From NCBI GenBank assembly GCA_013146195.2, contig CM028377.1:103197547-103261546 (forward strand): a stretch of 64,000 nt of DNA. The letters are read 5' to 3'. Source of the stretch: Codonopsis lanceolata (Eukaryota; Streptophyta; Magnoliopsida; Asterales; Campanulaceae). Under the pieces are notes generated by a model. The model ran no database searches. It had not been told where the DNA came from and saw only the letters and a list, made by a program, of their open reading frames with translations. The position numbers were made by a program, and so were the translations under genes. Below, piece after piece: positions 36,031 to 46,028 of this stretch (position 1 is its first letter; every line of letters starts with the position of its first letter).

Positions 36031-36389
36031 TTGCGGAGGCTTGCTGTTGCGGATATGAACGCAAAATTGAATGCGTTATTGGAGTTGCAGATGCGGCACC
36101 AACCGCCCCCCTCATAGTATCTTGATCTGCGTCCCTTGAGAATGCAACTAGAATTTTGTTTTGTGATGGACATGTGACATTTTAAGACTTTGTTTGTAAT
36201 GTTTTAAAACTTAGTTTTGTTAATGTTTTAAAACTTTGTTTTATTAATGTTTATGTATTTCGGGAGATGACAGTTATTAATTGTTGTTTGAGTTAATTGT
36301 AGTGTCTTTTTATGCCAAGTGAATTTTATTTACATATATAATATGTTTTTTATCAGGTAAAAAAATATTTAATTTAATTTAGTTTTTTT
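36026..36389 (+). pseudogene. TNPA-like terminal exon and 3' flank fused downstream of RPL31
   Basis: ADMNAKLNALLELQMRHQPP and its 3' flank (AGAATTTTGTTTTGTGATGG...) match the terminal exon of the TNPA-like gene at 59040-59200 (EMNAKLNALLEMQMRHQPP), read on the opposite strand there. The two are nearly identical for about 250 bp. The eL31 frame continues into this tail without a stop until 36117, so the exon is a true chimera. Confidence 0.8.
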
Positions 36390-36842
36390 ATATTTTTTAT
36401 ATATATTAGCGACGCAATTTTCGTTTTTAAAATTAATCAATAGTATCATAAAAATATTTTTTTAATAAAAATTAGCGACGGAAACTTCCGTTTTGAAAAT
36501 TAAACAATAATGTCATAAAAATATTTTTAATAAAAATTAGTGACGGAAACAACCGTTTCTAAAATTAATCATTATTATTGTAGAAATATTTTTTAGTAAT
36601 TTTAGCGACGGAAACTATTAGAAACTGTGATCAGAAACCTAATATTCCGTAGCTAATTAGTAACGGAATTCTTATATTCCGTAGCTAATCAGCGACGGTA
36701 TTCGGGCCGTTTCAAATTAGCTACCAATGATTAGCGACGGACCAGCGACGGAGATATTCCGTCGCTAAATGTTAATTAGCGACGGAAAAATGAATTAGCA
36801 ACGGAAATTTTCCGTCACTAATTAGCAGTTTTCTAGTAGTGA
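36390..36842. mobile_element. Right end of a second CACTA family (GCGACGGAA type)
   Basis: Many copies of TTAGCGACGGAA and TCCGTCGCTAATT in both orientations lead to GCAGTTTTCTAGTAGTG, ending at 36842. This is the mirror of the end at 58336 (CACTACTAGAAAACTGC). No matching left terminus was found between 31264 and 36389. The inner element is therefore left-truncated, or its left end was exchanged for that of the outer element. Confidence 0.75.
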
Positions 36843-37490
36843 ATCACGTATTTAAATATAAAGCGATGACCAAAGCAATCACATATTCGAAAATAAAGCA
36901 ATGGGAAAAATAATCACGTTTGCCACAATAAAGCGATTATAAAAGCAATCGCGCATACGAAGATAAAGTGATGATCAATGCAATCGTGTAACCTCAGATA
37001 AAACAATGGTTAAAGCAATCGCGTATTCCTAAATAATGTGATAGCCAAAACAATCACTTATGGCTCACTAGAGAGATGGTTAAAACAATCGCGTATTCCA
37101 AGATAACATGATGGAAATACCAATCGCCTAACGTCCTCTAAAGTGATTGAATAAGCCATCGTCTATTGTGAAGACGATTGATTTAGCAATCACTTATTTA
37201 GTACTAAGGTGACGGTTTAATAATCGTCTTTTCATACATTATGCGATGGCTTTGTATTTTTATAAATTAAAAAAATAAATATTATTTTTCATGTTAGGTG
37301 ATTGTTTATGCCATCACCAAAAATCTATGAGATAATGCAACAGCTTTTACCATCGCTTAAAGTTTCAGCGACAAGGCTTTATGCGATGAAACCGGTAATT
37401 GTTTTGACCATCGCATATAGTCTAAGGCGATGGTTTTTTAGTTTTGGCGATTGCTTTCGGCCATCACGTAAAAACAATTTTCTAGTAGTG
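36843..37490. repeat. Right subterminal region of the outer CACTA
   Basis: Dense AAGCGATG / CAATCGCG motifs, inverted relative to the left subterminal region, ending CAATTTTCTAGTAGTG. Confidence 0.8.
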
Positions 37491-37493
37491 GTA

Positions 37494-38659
37494 GAGCTTT
37501 GACAGCAGAGGCAAGAGCAAATTTAATCAAGCAGTTACAAGATAGTTTGGATGTCTTTGCCTGGCGACCAGAGGATATGCAGGGAGTAAGCGAGACTGTG
37601 GCTTTGCATCAGTTGAATGTTGATCCAGCTTTCCGACCAATCCACCAGCGACCTCGAGTTTATTCGGTGGAAAAGGATCAAGCGATTAAGGAAGAGGTCG
37701 AGAAGCTACTCAAGGCTGACATAATTGAGGAGATACATTACCCAACCTGGTTGGCTAATGTAGTTATGGTGAAGAAGTCCAATGGAAAGTGGCGGATGTG
37801 TGTTGATTTCACCGATTTGAATAAAGCATGCCCGAAGGACTGTTATCCTCTGCCGAGAATTGACAAGTTGGTAGACGCCATTGCGGGGTTCGAGCTCCTT
37901 AGTTTTATAGATGCCTACTCTGGGTATCACCAGGTGAAGATGAATGAGAAGGACAAGGCTCTAACAGCTTTCCGAGCAGCAGGGGGGCTGTACTGTTACA
38001 AGATGATGCCTTTCGGCTTGAAGAATGCTGGAGCTACTTACCAAAGGATGGTGAATAAGGTGTTTAGCTCGCAGCTCGGGAGAAATGTGGAAGCCTACAT
38101 TGATGACATGGTGGTCAAGACTAAAGGGCGCGAGCATGCAGAAGACTTGGGTGAGACCTTTGCCAATCTCAGGAAAAATTGTATGAAGTTGAACCCGAGC
38201 AAATGTGTGTTCGGGGTGAAGGCAGGCAAGTTCCTCGGTTTTATGGTGACTGAGAGGGGTATCGAAGCTAATCCTGAGAAAATCAAGGCATTGGTCACTA
38301 TGAAGCTTCCCCGCTGCATTAAGGACGTACAGAGGCTTAATGGTAGGGTGATTGCTCTTGGGCGGTTTATCTCAAGATCGGCAGAACGATGTTTGCCTTT
38401 CTTCAAAGTTCTTCGAGGAAACAAAGGGTTTGAATGGACTCCCGAGTGCCAGAAAGCTTTCGAAGACTTGGTGAAGTATTTGGGAAGTCCACCTTTGCTG
38501 AGCAGCCCGGTATTTGGTGAAAAGTTGTTTGTTTATCTAGCAGCTACCGAGCAGGCGGTAGCCGCTGTTTTGGTTAGGGAGGAATGCAATGTACAAAAGC
38601 ATGTCTATTATGTTTCAAAAGCCCTCACTGATGTAGAGGGAAGATATTTTAATGCGTGA
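37494..38659 (+). CDS. Reverse transcriptase and start of RNase H (Tat element)
   Basis: Open from the CACTA boundary. It continues the gag-pro frame once the insertion and one GTA are removed. Landmarks: DSLDVFAWRPEDM (RT N-terminus), WRMCVDFTDLNKACPKD, LLSFIDAYSGYHQVKM, MMPFGLKNAGATYQRMV, catalytic YIDDM near residue 200, KLNPSKCVFGV, FLGFMVTERGIEANPEKI, then FVYLAATEQAVAAVLV, the start of the gypsy RNase H. It ends at a TGA (38657-38659) just after RYFNA, where relatives continue with xEKLALAL; the next frame picks this up. Function: reverse transcription of element RNA in virus-like particles. Confidence 0.92.
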
Positions 38660-39138
38660 AAAAGTTGGCCTACTCGCTTGTTGTTACTGCTCGGAAACTT
38701 CGAGCTTATTTTTCTGTGCACTCGATTGTTGTGTACACTGATTTGCCTTTGAGAAAGATTTTGCACAAGTCAGATACCTCTGGTCGGTTACTCACTTGGT
38801 CGATCGAGTTAACCGAGTTTGATATTGACTATCGACCTCGGCTATCAAGGCGCAAGCTTTAGCGATTTTGTGGTGAGACAAGCTTCAAGGATTCAGCGGG
38901 AAGAAGGGGCGGAGTAAAGCGATAGCGGCGGCGTAAATCAGCGAGACGAGAATATTGTTGGGAACTCCATGTCGATGGTTCGGCTAGCGATTTGGGAGTG
39001 GTGCGGTTTGGTGTTAGTCCCACGAGAACAAGATGTAGAATTTGAGAGGCACTGCTTCAAATTTCGCTTCAAATTTCCGCTTCAACAATCGAGTATGAAG
39101 CTTTAATTCTTGGCTCGAGCTCGCCAAGACGCGTTGGA
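38656..39138 (+). pseudogene. RNase H region (frameshifted), Tat element
   Basis: KKLAYSLVVTARKLRAYF and FDIDYRPR (38660-38840) finish the gypsy-type RNase H. The frame breaks again at about 38850. A second RNase H domain begins with WELHVDGSAS near 38967-38996, but stops follow, including a small duplication TTCAAATTTCGCTTCAAATT near 39057-39081. Two RNase H domains in tandem (the degenerate gypsy one and an added archaeal-type one) are a known Tat-lineage trait. Confidence 0.75.
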
Positions 39139-40191
39139 GTGCGTGCAGTGGTTGTATATTGTGATTCCCAGTTGGTGGTGAATCAAGTTAAGGGCGATTA
39201 TGCAGTACATCATCCGATCTTGGTTCGTTATTGTGCGATGGTAAAGGAAATTTTAAAAGACTTTGATTACTGGGAATTAGTGAGAATTGCTCGGGAAGAT
39301 AACATGCGAGCAGATTATCTGTCGAAGATGGCTGAGGATGAAATTCAGTCCTTGCATCCGGGAGTAATGATCGAGCATGTGGAAGTTCCTGTTATTGAAA
39401 AGGAAGTGATTATGGATATTGAGCCGACCCCAAAATGCTGGATAGATGATCTTCGGGCCTACATCGAGCAGGGGGTGTTACCCGAGGATAAAAAGGAAGC
39501 TAGAACCATCCAAAAACGATCATGTCGTTACCTTGTTTTGGATAACATTTTGTACCGGAGATCTTACACCCGACCTTTGTTGAGGTGTGTGCGACCGGAG
39601 ATGACGGAAGGAATTTTGGGAGAGGTGCACGAAGGCAAGTGTGGAGGTCACCCTGGTCACCGGTCATTAGCCGAGAAAGTTTTGGCAGCTGGATTTTATT
39701 GGATAACACTGCGACGGGATGCCGAGATGTATGTTCGTCGATGTGACAAGTGTCAGTGTTACGCGGATATTCCACGCTTACCATCTACCGAGCAGACCCC
39801 TGTTATAGCCTCATGGCCGTTTGATATGTGGGGAATAGACTTAATTGGTCCTTTTCCCGTAGCTCGCTCGAAATTCAAGTATGCAGTAGTAGCTGTTGAT
39901 TATTTTACTAAATGGGTGGAGGCGAAACCATTGGCAACCATCAGTGAGGTAAATGTTATTGATTTTGTTCATGAACACATATGGTGTCGGTTTGGGGTTC
40001 CGCGAGCAATTGTGTCTGATCATGGGACTCAGTTTTCGGAAAAGTTTACTAAGGCGTGCGAGCAAATGAGGGTGAAACATTGGCAATCATCTGTGGCATA
40101 TCCTCAAGGTAATGGGCAGGCTGAAGCTGCAAATAAACATATCTTGCACGTCTTGAAGAGGAATTTAGAAGAAAAAGGTGAAGATGGGTAG
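39139..40191 (+). CDS. Second RNase H C-terminus and integrase (Tat element)
   Basis: A 350-codon open segment. It begins inside the second RNase H: VVYCDSQLVVNQVKGDY and REDNMRADYLSKMA. The integrase follows with an H-H-C-C zinc finger (HEGKCGGHPGHRSL ... RRCDKCQCYA, residues of about 163-210). The catalytic triad lies in GIDLIGP (about 233), SDHGTQF (294) and GQAEAANK (about 329), giving the D-X-D-X35-E pattern. It ends early at 40191, where the frame shifts. Integrase inserts the cDNA and makes the 5-bp target duplication seen here. Confidence 0.9.
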   Translation: MRAVVVYCDSQLVVNQVKGDYAVHHPILVRYCAMVKEILKDFDYWELVRIAREDNMRADYLSKMAEDEIQSLHPGVMIEHVEVPVIEKEVIMDIEPTPKCWIDDLRAYIEQGVLPEDKKEARTIQKRSCRYLVLDNILYRRSYTRPLLRCVRPEMTEGILGEVHEGKCGGHPGHRSLAEKVLAAGFYWITLRRDAEMYVRRCDKCQCYADIPRLPSTEQTPVIASWPFDMWGIDLIGPFPVARSKFKYAVVAVDYFTKWVEAKPLATISEVNVIDFVHEHIWCRFGVPRAIVSDHGTQFSEKFTKACEQMRVKHWQSSVAYPQGNGQAEAANKHILHVLKRNLEEKGEDG

Positions 40192-40673
40192 GCACGAGTG
40201 CCGCCGCCTCTTTTGGGCAGTTAGAACGACAGTAAGGGGTCCAACAGGAGAAACAGCCTTTTCTTTAGCTTATGGGTCTTACACTATGGCTCCGGTAGAG
40301 ATGTATTTGCCCACTCATAGGGTCTTGAATTACGACGTTGAGTCTAATAACACAGCTCGAGCAGCAGACTTGGATTTATTGGAGGAAAAGCGACTGGAAG
40401 CCAAAATGAGGATGGCAAATTATAAGCAACGAGCAAAGGCCCACCACGATAAAAGGGTTCGTGGTCGATCGTTTGCTGTGGGGGATTGGGTCTTTCGTAA
40501 AATTGAGGCAACATGTCATCGAGCTGAGTGGGGAAAGCTGTTACCAAATTGGGAAGGTCCTTTTTCAGATTTCAAGGATCATCAAGGAAGGCACTTACAT
40601 GTTGCGAACAAAGGATGGTGACGAGTTAAAACATCCATGGCATGCGGATCATTTGAAGAAATACTATTGGTAA
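40178..40673 (+). pseudogene. Integrase C-terminus / end of pol (two frameshifts)
   Basis: RTTVRGPTGETAFSLAYGS and LEEKRLEAKMRMANYKQRAK are read in one frame to about 40560 (LLPNWEGPF). GTYMLRTKDGDELKHPWHAD then HLKKYYW with a stop at 40671-40673 is read in another. This is the usual chromodomain-less end of Tat pol. Confidence 0.8.
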
Positions 40674-41181
40674 TTGATTTGCAATATGTAATTCTTTGAT
40701 CCTTTTTCTTATGGCAATTAATAACGGTGAAACTCGATTGTCTTTTCAACTTTATGTTTGGAAAGTTGGTCGTCGAGTTGGTTTTTGTTGTTTTCTCGAT
40801 TATTCTCTTTATCGAGCATGAGTTGTTTCTTACTCGTTTAAAGAGTTGGTGTTCGAGTTAAATATCTCCTCGATTCTGTCTTTTCCGAGCATAAAGGGCT
40901 TTGTGTTCGAAAAGGTTTGAGGAGAGGTTTCCCGGTTCTCGATCATTCTCTTTTTACGAGCATAGAGGGCTTTATGCTCGTAAAAGGAGTTGGTGTTCGA
41001 GCGGGAAAGGGGCTAATAGTGATCGTTTGAGTAAAAGATGTTTTTGTCCGGGAAAAACTTATATGAAAGCGGTCATTCAAAAACGAAAAGCGAGTAGCAT
41101 AAATATTACAGACATAAAAAGAAAATTGTTTGTGGTACAAGGCACGGAGGCCAGCAAGGCACGCAGGCCGTAGTTTTGATT

Positions 41182-43840
41182 TCAGGCACAGGGGGTAGCA
41201 CTGTTGTTGTCTGTTGTGGGAGTGGGTTCCTCGCCTCCTTCGGTTGCTGTTTCTAAGATTGTAACTTCATCATCGGCCTGGTCTGGAGCATTTTCAGTTG
41301 CTGAGGGGGGAGCTTGGGACCCCCAGATTTGGGTCATGAGCTCGATGACAGTGGGACTAGTGACAGGAGGTGGATTCCATGGGGATAAGCCCTTCTCAAC
41401 ATCGGTCTCGGCCAATGACTCCAGCTCGTCTTCATTGAAAGGTACGAGAGCGTGGCCGGGGCGGGCAGACGAGCTAAACAATGGATTGGCCCCCCATTCA
41501 GCGAGTTGCTCGGGGCGGATTTCTAGCCCGCTGCAGGCAATTTGTCTTAAAATATGGTTCATGCCTTGTAAGAAGAATGGGTAAGCCTCACCTTCAACAC
41601 TGGTAGCGAAGTCGTTCGAGCTCTTGTAATCTTCGATGATTTGTCGTCTTTGTTCTTCACTTGTCAAAGAGCCGGTTTCCGTCAGCTTCTGTTCAAGATC
41701 GGTGATCGTGGCATTAGCAGCTGTGTCATTTTAGCAAGCGCCAGCTTCTTCGACCCCGTATGTTGTTTAAGGTCGCTTCCTCGGATTTCTTGGAAAGGCT
41801 TAGGGATTCTAAAGATTTTTTCTCAGCTTCAACTTGGGAGAGCTCGGTGACTTTGCTTGTTAAAGATTCTTCAGTGCTTTTAAGGTCAGCTCGAATTGAG
41901 TTGATTTTTTCCTCTAAGGCATTCTTTTCAGTGGTCAGAGTATCTTTCTCGGCAGTGAGAGTGTTGCTTTTGTTGAGGTTGGTGATTAGGCGTTCATACA
42001 TCAGAATTGACTTATTGGCAATCTGTCAGAAAAGTTATAGCTTAAAAAGAGAAAAAGGGAAGGAAAGTAAGTGGTAAGAAGAAAGCGTTACCTCGGTCAT
42101 GCACATTCCTATCTCCTCGATCAAGACAGAGCTCGCTTGATCGGCGTACTTCTTTTGGACTCCACTGTGGTGCAGCCGTTTCATCAAGCCAAGTCCAGCA
42201 GTGGCCTGGAAACCACTTCGTTTGTGTATAGCGATGTTGTGGAGATCCGGTACATTGGCGAGTTCCCTAATGAGGGCAGCAGCTTTGGGCTGGTCGTCGG
42301 GCATGACGAAATCTTCTTTCTGCCAAGAGGGTAGTCGGGGAGTACTTTCTTCGACTATAGCCTTGTCTGCCCGGCGTCTGGTCCTCCTCGGGCTTTCACT
42401 TGGCTCGACATTGATGATAGGAGGGGAGACGTTTACCGCTCGCATGCGGTATCGGGATAGAAGCCGCATGCGAGGTTGATCGGCTCGGGTTGATTGCGTT
42501 TTGTTCCCCGGCTAGAAGTGTTGGCCGGGACCGTCGGAAGATTGATAGCTGGCTGGGTTGACAAATGTTTAGCTCGCTTGTTGGAGCTCTTCTTCGCAGC
42601 TTGCATAAATTTGCTAACATCTGTTAATTGCCTCATATCTGCGTAAGATAAAGTGAATGTTAACCAGGGAAAAGCACAGATTTGTAAAGTTATCGAAAAC
42701 GGAGGACGAAGTAAGAGGCAGTTGAAATGTAAACCAGTCAGCGAGAAGGAAGGTCGGCAGAGAGCTCCGGTGCGAGCACATTCCTCGCACTCACTAGGGA
42801 ATTTCTTCCCATGGCAAGAGCCCCAATATGGATGAGGAGTTTCCGGATCAAGAACAACTCGAGGTTCAACTCCTTCAATGGGTAGGTAGGAAATCCCAGC
42901 TGATCGTAGAAGACCAAGGTCGGAAGTAAGAATTCGCCATACGAAATCTGTCCCAAATCGCCTCTTCTCTTGCTCCCAGTAGAGTCCTGAAAGCTTTAAC
43001 TATTCGAGGTTCCCCAGCTCGGTAGGCGTTTTTGTCGTGCTCAGGAAGTCCGTAGTCGCTGATGTAGGGTGCAAAGGGCCAGCCAATGCTCGATTCAACG
43101 AGCAAAGCCTTCGAGTCCCAACCATCGACTTTGTTGGGACCATCAGTAAGAAGTTCGAAGAACCCGTGGTTTGAACGACTATTGATGCGACCAGATTTCT
43201 TGTCAAGGGAGAGAAGGAAGAATTTTCGGAATAAAGTCATATCGGGTTCAAACCCGAGTGACCGGCAAGCTACAGTGAATGACACTAGGAACCTAACAGT
43301 GGTTAAAGTCAAGTCGCAGGGGAGAGTATTGGATGCATTCATTAATTCGACCATAAACGGGTCGAGAGGGAGACGAAGCCCGACTTGAAAGAAGTCAAAA
43401 TAAAATACCATCTTGTCCCCTTGAAAATTGTGGCCTTCGTTGTCTATGTCTAAGTCGAAAGCGCGAACTCGGTAAAGTTTGGGGTCTATTCCTAGAGAGT
43501 AGAACCAGGTATTGACCTCTTCTTCAGAATTCAAATCTTCCCACCTGATTGAAGGGGAAGAATACGAAGAGGCAGGGACGAACAAAGTTTGGCTTGGCCC
43601 GGGTGGTTGGTCGTTTAAACGAGGAGGATCATCTGCTCGCACGGTTTCACAAGGGATTCGGGGGCTACTGATCACTTGTTGCTCGCTTGATTGTACGGGT
43701 TTTCGTCGGCGAGTAATTAATGGAACCACATCTTGCTCGCTCTCTTCAGAAGATGAGGTCGAGGACAGAGGCATTTCTTCTGGAGCTCCATGGTCGTAGC
43801 TCTGGCCTTCAATTTCGGAAACAGTTCCTTCGCTAGACAT
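41182..43840 (-). CDS. Antisense gene of the Tat element (putative gypsy-type transposon protein)
   Basis: On the strand opposite pol. The first long exon, 43840-42875, starts MSSEGTVSEIEGQS right after an acceptor-like CTTCCTGTAGG. It has a Ser/Glu-rich N-terminus and a conserved core: SFTVACRSLGFEPDMTLFRK, FFELLTDGPNKVDGWDSKAL, LVESSIGWPF. Further exon-like blocks: 42636-42084 (basic, ends at a GAG|GTAACG donor), then 42029-41182 after CTGACAG, with a coiled coil (NTLTAEKDTLTTEKNALEEK...) and VPFNEDELESLAETDV. The core resembles the plant family annotated as putative gypsy-type transposon protein. A one-base frameshift near 41740-41760 seems to break it. Role unknown; antisense ORFs at this place are described for Retand and Grande. 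Confidence 0.75.
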
Positions 43841-44327
43841 CCTACAGGAAGAGGAATCGAGAAGTGCAGGTTAGACATTGACTGGGTGAAGTACGACAAA
43901 AGAGAAATTGACTGTGGTAAACAGGTTGTGAGATCAGCAAACAGGGTATTGATCACGGATTTCTCGATTCCCTCGGTTTGGATTGAAAAGGGCTGATAGA
44001 TTGTGAAGAGCAAAGGGGATTGGATATCGGTCTATTATATCAAATGGTTGAACAGTTCGTAGAGGAGTGAAACGGGGTTCAAACAACACAAACCCTAATT
44101 CAAAAATTGGAAAGAGAAAATACAACCGAAGATTGAGGAGAAAAGAAAGAGATACCTGGTAGCTTCAGAGGGCTTTGATCTCGATTATGGAGACGTCGCC
44201 TGAGAAGATTGAACTGGGAACTTTGATTTTGCTTGGAGATTGCAGAGTGCTCAAAATCGGTTCGTTCTCTTTTAGGTTTCTTCAGGAAGTGGCGGGTGAT
44301 AAAGTTGTGAAAGAGAATGGAATTGGG

Positions 44328-44335
44328 TTTTTATA
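44328..44335 (-). promoter_or_regulatory. Putative TATA box of the antisense gene
   Basis: Minus strand GGTATAAAAACCC, about 490 bp upstream of the antisense ATG. A donor-like CTACCAG|GTATCTC near 44153 and the acceptor at 43842 suggest a ~310-bp 5'-UTR intron. The old element has the same layout, with TATA at 18463-18469. Confidence 0.5.
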
Positions 44336-44640
44336 CCTAATAAAGCCGCCGGTTGGGGAGTACGGACCAGTGGGCTCGAGTTGCGTGGCGCGGGGAATGA
44401 GGCTGCATTTAATGTAGCGTGGAAAATTGGACCCTGTCTTTTCTGCACTGACGGCTGGCGGCTGACGGTTTACATTTTCAAGAAGCGCCTCTTTTAATGT
44501 TTTCATGATTTGCCGCATGTTCGGATTTTTGGCTCCAAGGTTATTTGGGTTGCATGTTTGAAAGATTTGATTATTCGAGAGAGGTGCGCTTTGAATTTCT
44601 TGGGTTCCTCCTCGTCACGAGCATGAATACTCGGAAAGAC

Positions 44641-44657
44641 AAGGAGTAGGGGGCTAC
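44641..44657 (+). other. Polypurine tract
   Basis: AAGGAGTAGGGGGCTAC directly precedes the 3' LTR start; it primes plus-strand synthesis in LTR elements. Confidence 0.8.
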
Positions 44658-45387
44658 TGAGCTGCTTGGCCCAATAGGCCCAAGCCATGAGCCACGTGTC
44701 AAGCATGTGTTTCCTCCGAGCAAGCGAGCAAAGGTTTCATGCGAGCAAGCGGACAAAACTTTGGTTTCTATTAGGTAAGTTACTCGCGAGATGGGGGCTC
44801 AGCTAATGAGCAAAACCGATACACGAGCATGGTTACTCGTACTCGTCAATAAGAGCCGCCATTAGTTGAGGACATCCGTGTCCAGAAAAGATCAAGGCAT
44901 CAGTTGAGGACGATCAGGTCCGAGCAAGAGTTTCCGTTAACAGTAATGATCGGAAAACTCTTCAGGTAAACCGTTAGTATTAATGGGCTCATTAATGTGC
45001 CTGCCATAAAGAGCCACGACCAATCATGGGCAGTTAATGACAATCATGGGCAGTTAATGACAATCATGGACAGTTAATGCCAATCATGGGTGGTTATTAA
45101 CGGGTATCGGCAGTTAAGCCTTCCGGCGGATATAAAAGTTAAGGGAATTGAAGGAGAAAGGTATGCGCAATCTTATTTCTTAGCCAAAACTCTGCCAAAT
45201 TGCTTACTCTACTGTTGATCTGTATACTGATTTTCACGCCGGAGGGCCTTTGCAGGGAGTGCCCCTGCCCAGTTTACGTTTATTCATTTGCATTGCAGAG
45301 TTGGGCTTTGAGGATCTACGAACACGTTGAAAGCCAGGTGTTCAGATTGGGCTTAATCAGTGCATCCAGATTTCTTTGGACGCATCA
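44658..45387 (+). repeat. 3' LTR of the Tat element (730 bp)
   Basis: Same ends as the 5' LTR. It differs by one extra CAATCATGG(G/A)CAGTTAATG unit (about 45060-45080) and a few substitutions, for example CTAACGAGC/CTAATGAGC and CCAGCC/CCAAGCC. Confidence 0.95.
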
Positions 45388-46028
45388 CTTACTATGTCCT
45401 AAATTAGTGTCAACTATATTATTTAGGGACGTCCCAAACATTGTCTAGTTTTATTTTTAAAACAATTTTTTATATCAATTATCAATTTTTTATTTGTATT
45501 TGTGAGATTGAAAAAACATGGACCTTATTGATTTGACACCACTAGTGATAAATTGTGGATTACTAAAGGAAAATTATTTAAAGTTCAACACTACCTTATA
45601 TTAAATATAATATTAATATTAGAATAACTTTTTTCTATTTTTTCATATATTGTTTTCCGTAATATTTTCCGTATGTTTGACAAATACCCAAAAATCTTTT
45701 CCGACATATTTTTAAAAGATTTACCAAACACATGAGAATTTTTTTTTTCATTTTCCAGAAATCATGTTTCTAAAAATGATTTTATCGAAATCATATTCCT
45801 TGAAACAATGGAGCCTAAGCATAGTTTGCCCTACACAAATTGAGTACCTCAATTAGATCACAATTTAGTTTTTATACTTAGGTTAGAATTGAAGCAAAAT
45901 TAACGCAGAACTATTGATAGGTTTTGTTATTCTATTAAGGAGAAAATTGCTAAATACTCTCTCAAGAAGTCAAAACAAGGACAATCACGTGGAAGCAAAA
46001 GTCATCATTTCTCACGGGACCAATTAAG
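45388..46028. repeat. Copy B, right part
   Basis: Begins with the second CTTAC and matches 49483-50157. It contains the right end of the hAT-like MITE (to about 45816), then GAGTACCTCAATTAGATCAC... to ATTAAGTACCT, the junction with copy C. Confidence 0.85.

Larger units (their letters stand above)
30318..37490. mobile_element. Non-autonomous CACTA (En/Spm) element carrying host gene fragments
   Basis: Terminal inverted repeats CACTACTAGAAAATTG and CAATTTTCTAGTAGTG, flanked by GTA. Subterminal regions (30318-31263 and 36843-37490) are packed with GCGATTG / CAATCGC motifs in both orientations, as CACTA transposase-binding zones are. The interior holds, left to right: a RAD7-like fragment (minus), a GTAAC-type satellite, a broken RPL31 copy (plus), and the end of a second CACTA family (GCGACGGAA motifs) at 36390-36842. 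No complete transposase gene is inside, so movement would depend on enzymes from elsewhere. It splits the Tat gag-pro-pol frame. Confidence 0.92.
26530..45387 (+). mobile_element. Complete Tat-lineage Ty3/gypsy retrotransposon, 18.9 kb, with nested CACTA
   Basis: Two LTRs (26530-27238; 44658-45387) begin TGAGCTGCTTGGCCC and end GGACGCATCA, bounded by CTTAC. Order: PBS, gag, protease, [CACTA insertion 30318-37490], RT, two RNase H segments, integrase, an antisense gene, PPT. No chromodomain is seen, and the second RNase H and antisense gene are Tat-lineage traits. Without the CACTA the element is about 11.7 kb. I count about six to eight substitutions between the LTRs plus one 21-bp repeat-unit difference, so insertion is recent. 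Frameshifts in gag, RNase H and integrase show it is not autonomous now. Confidence 0.93.
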
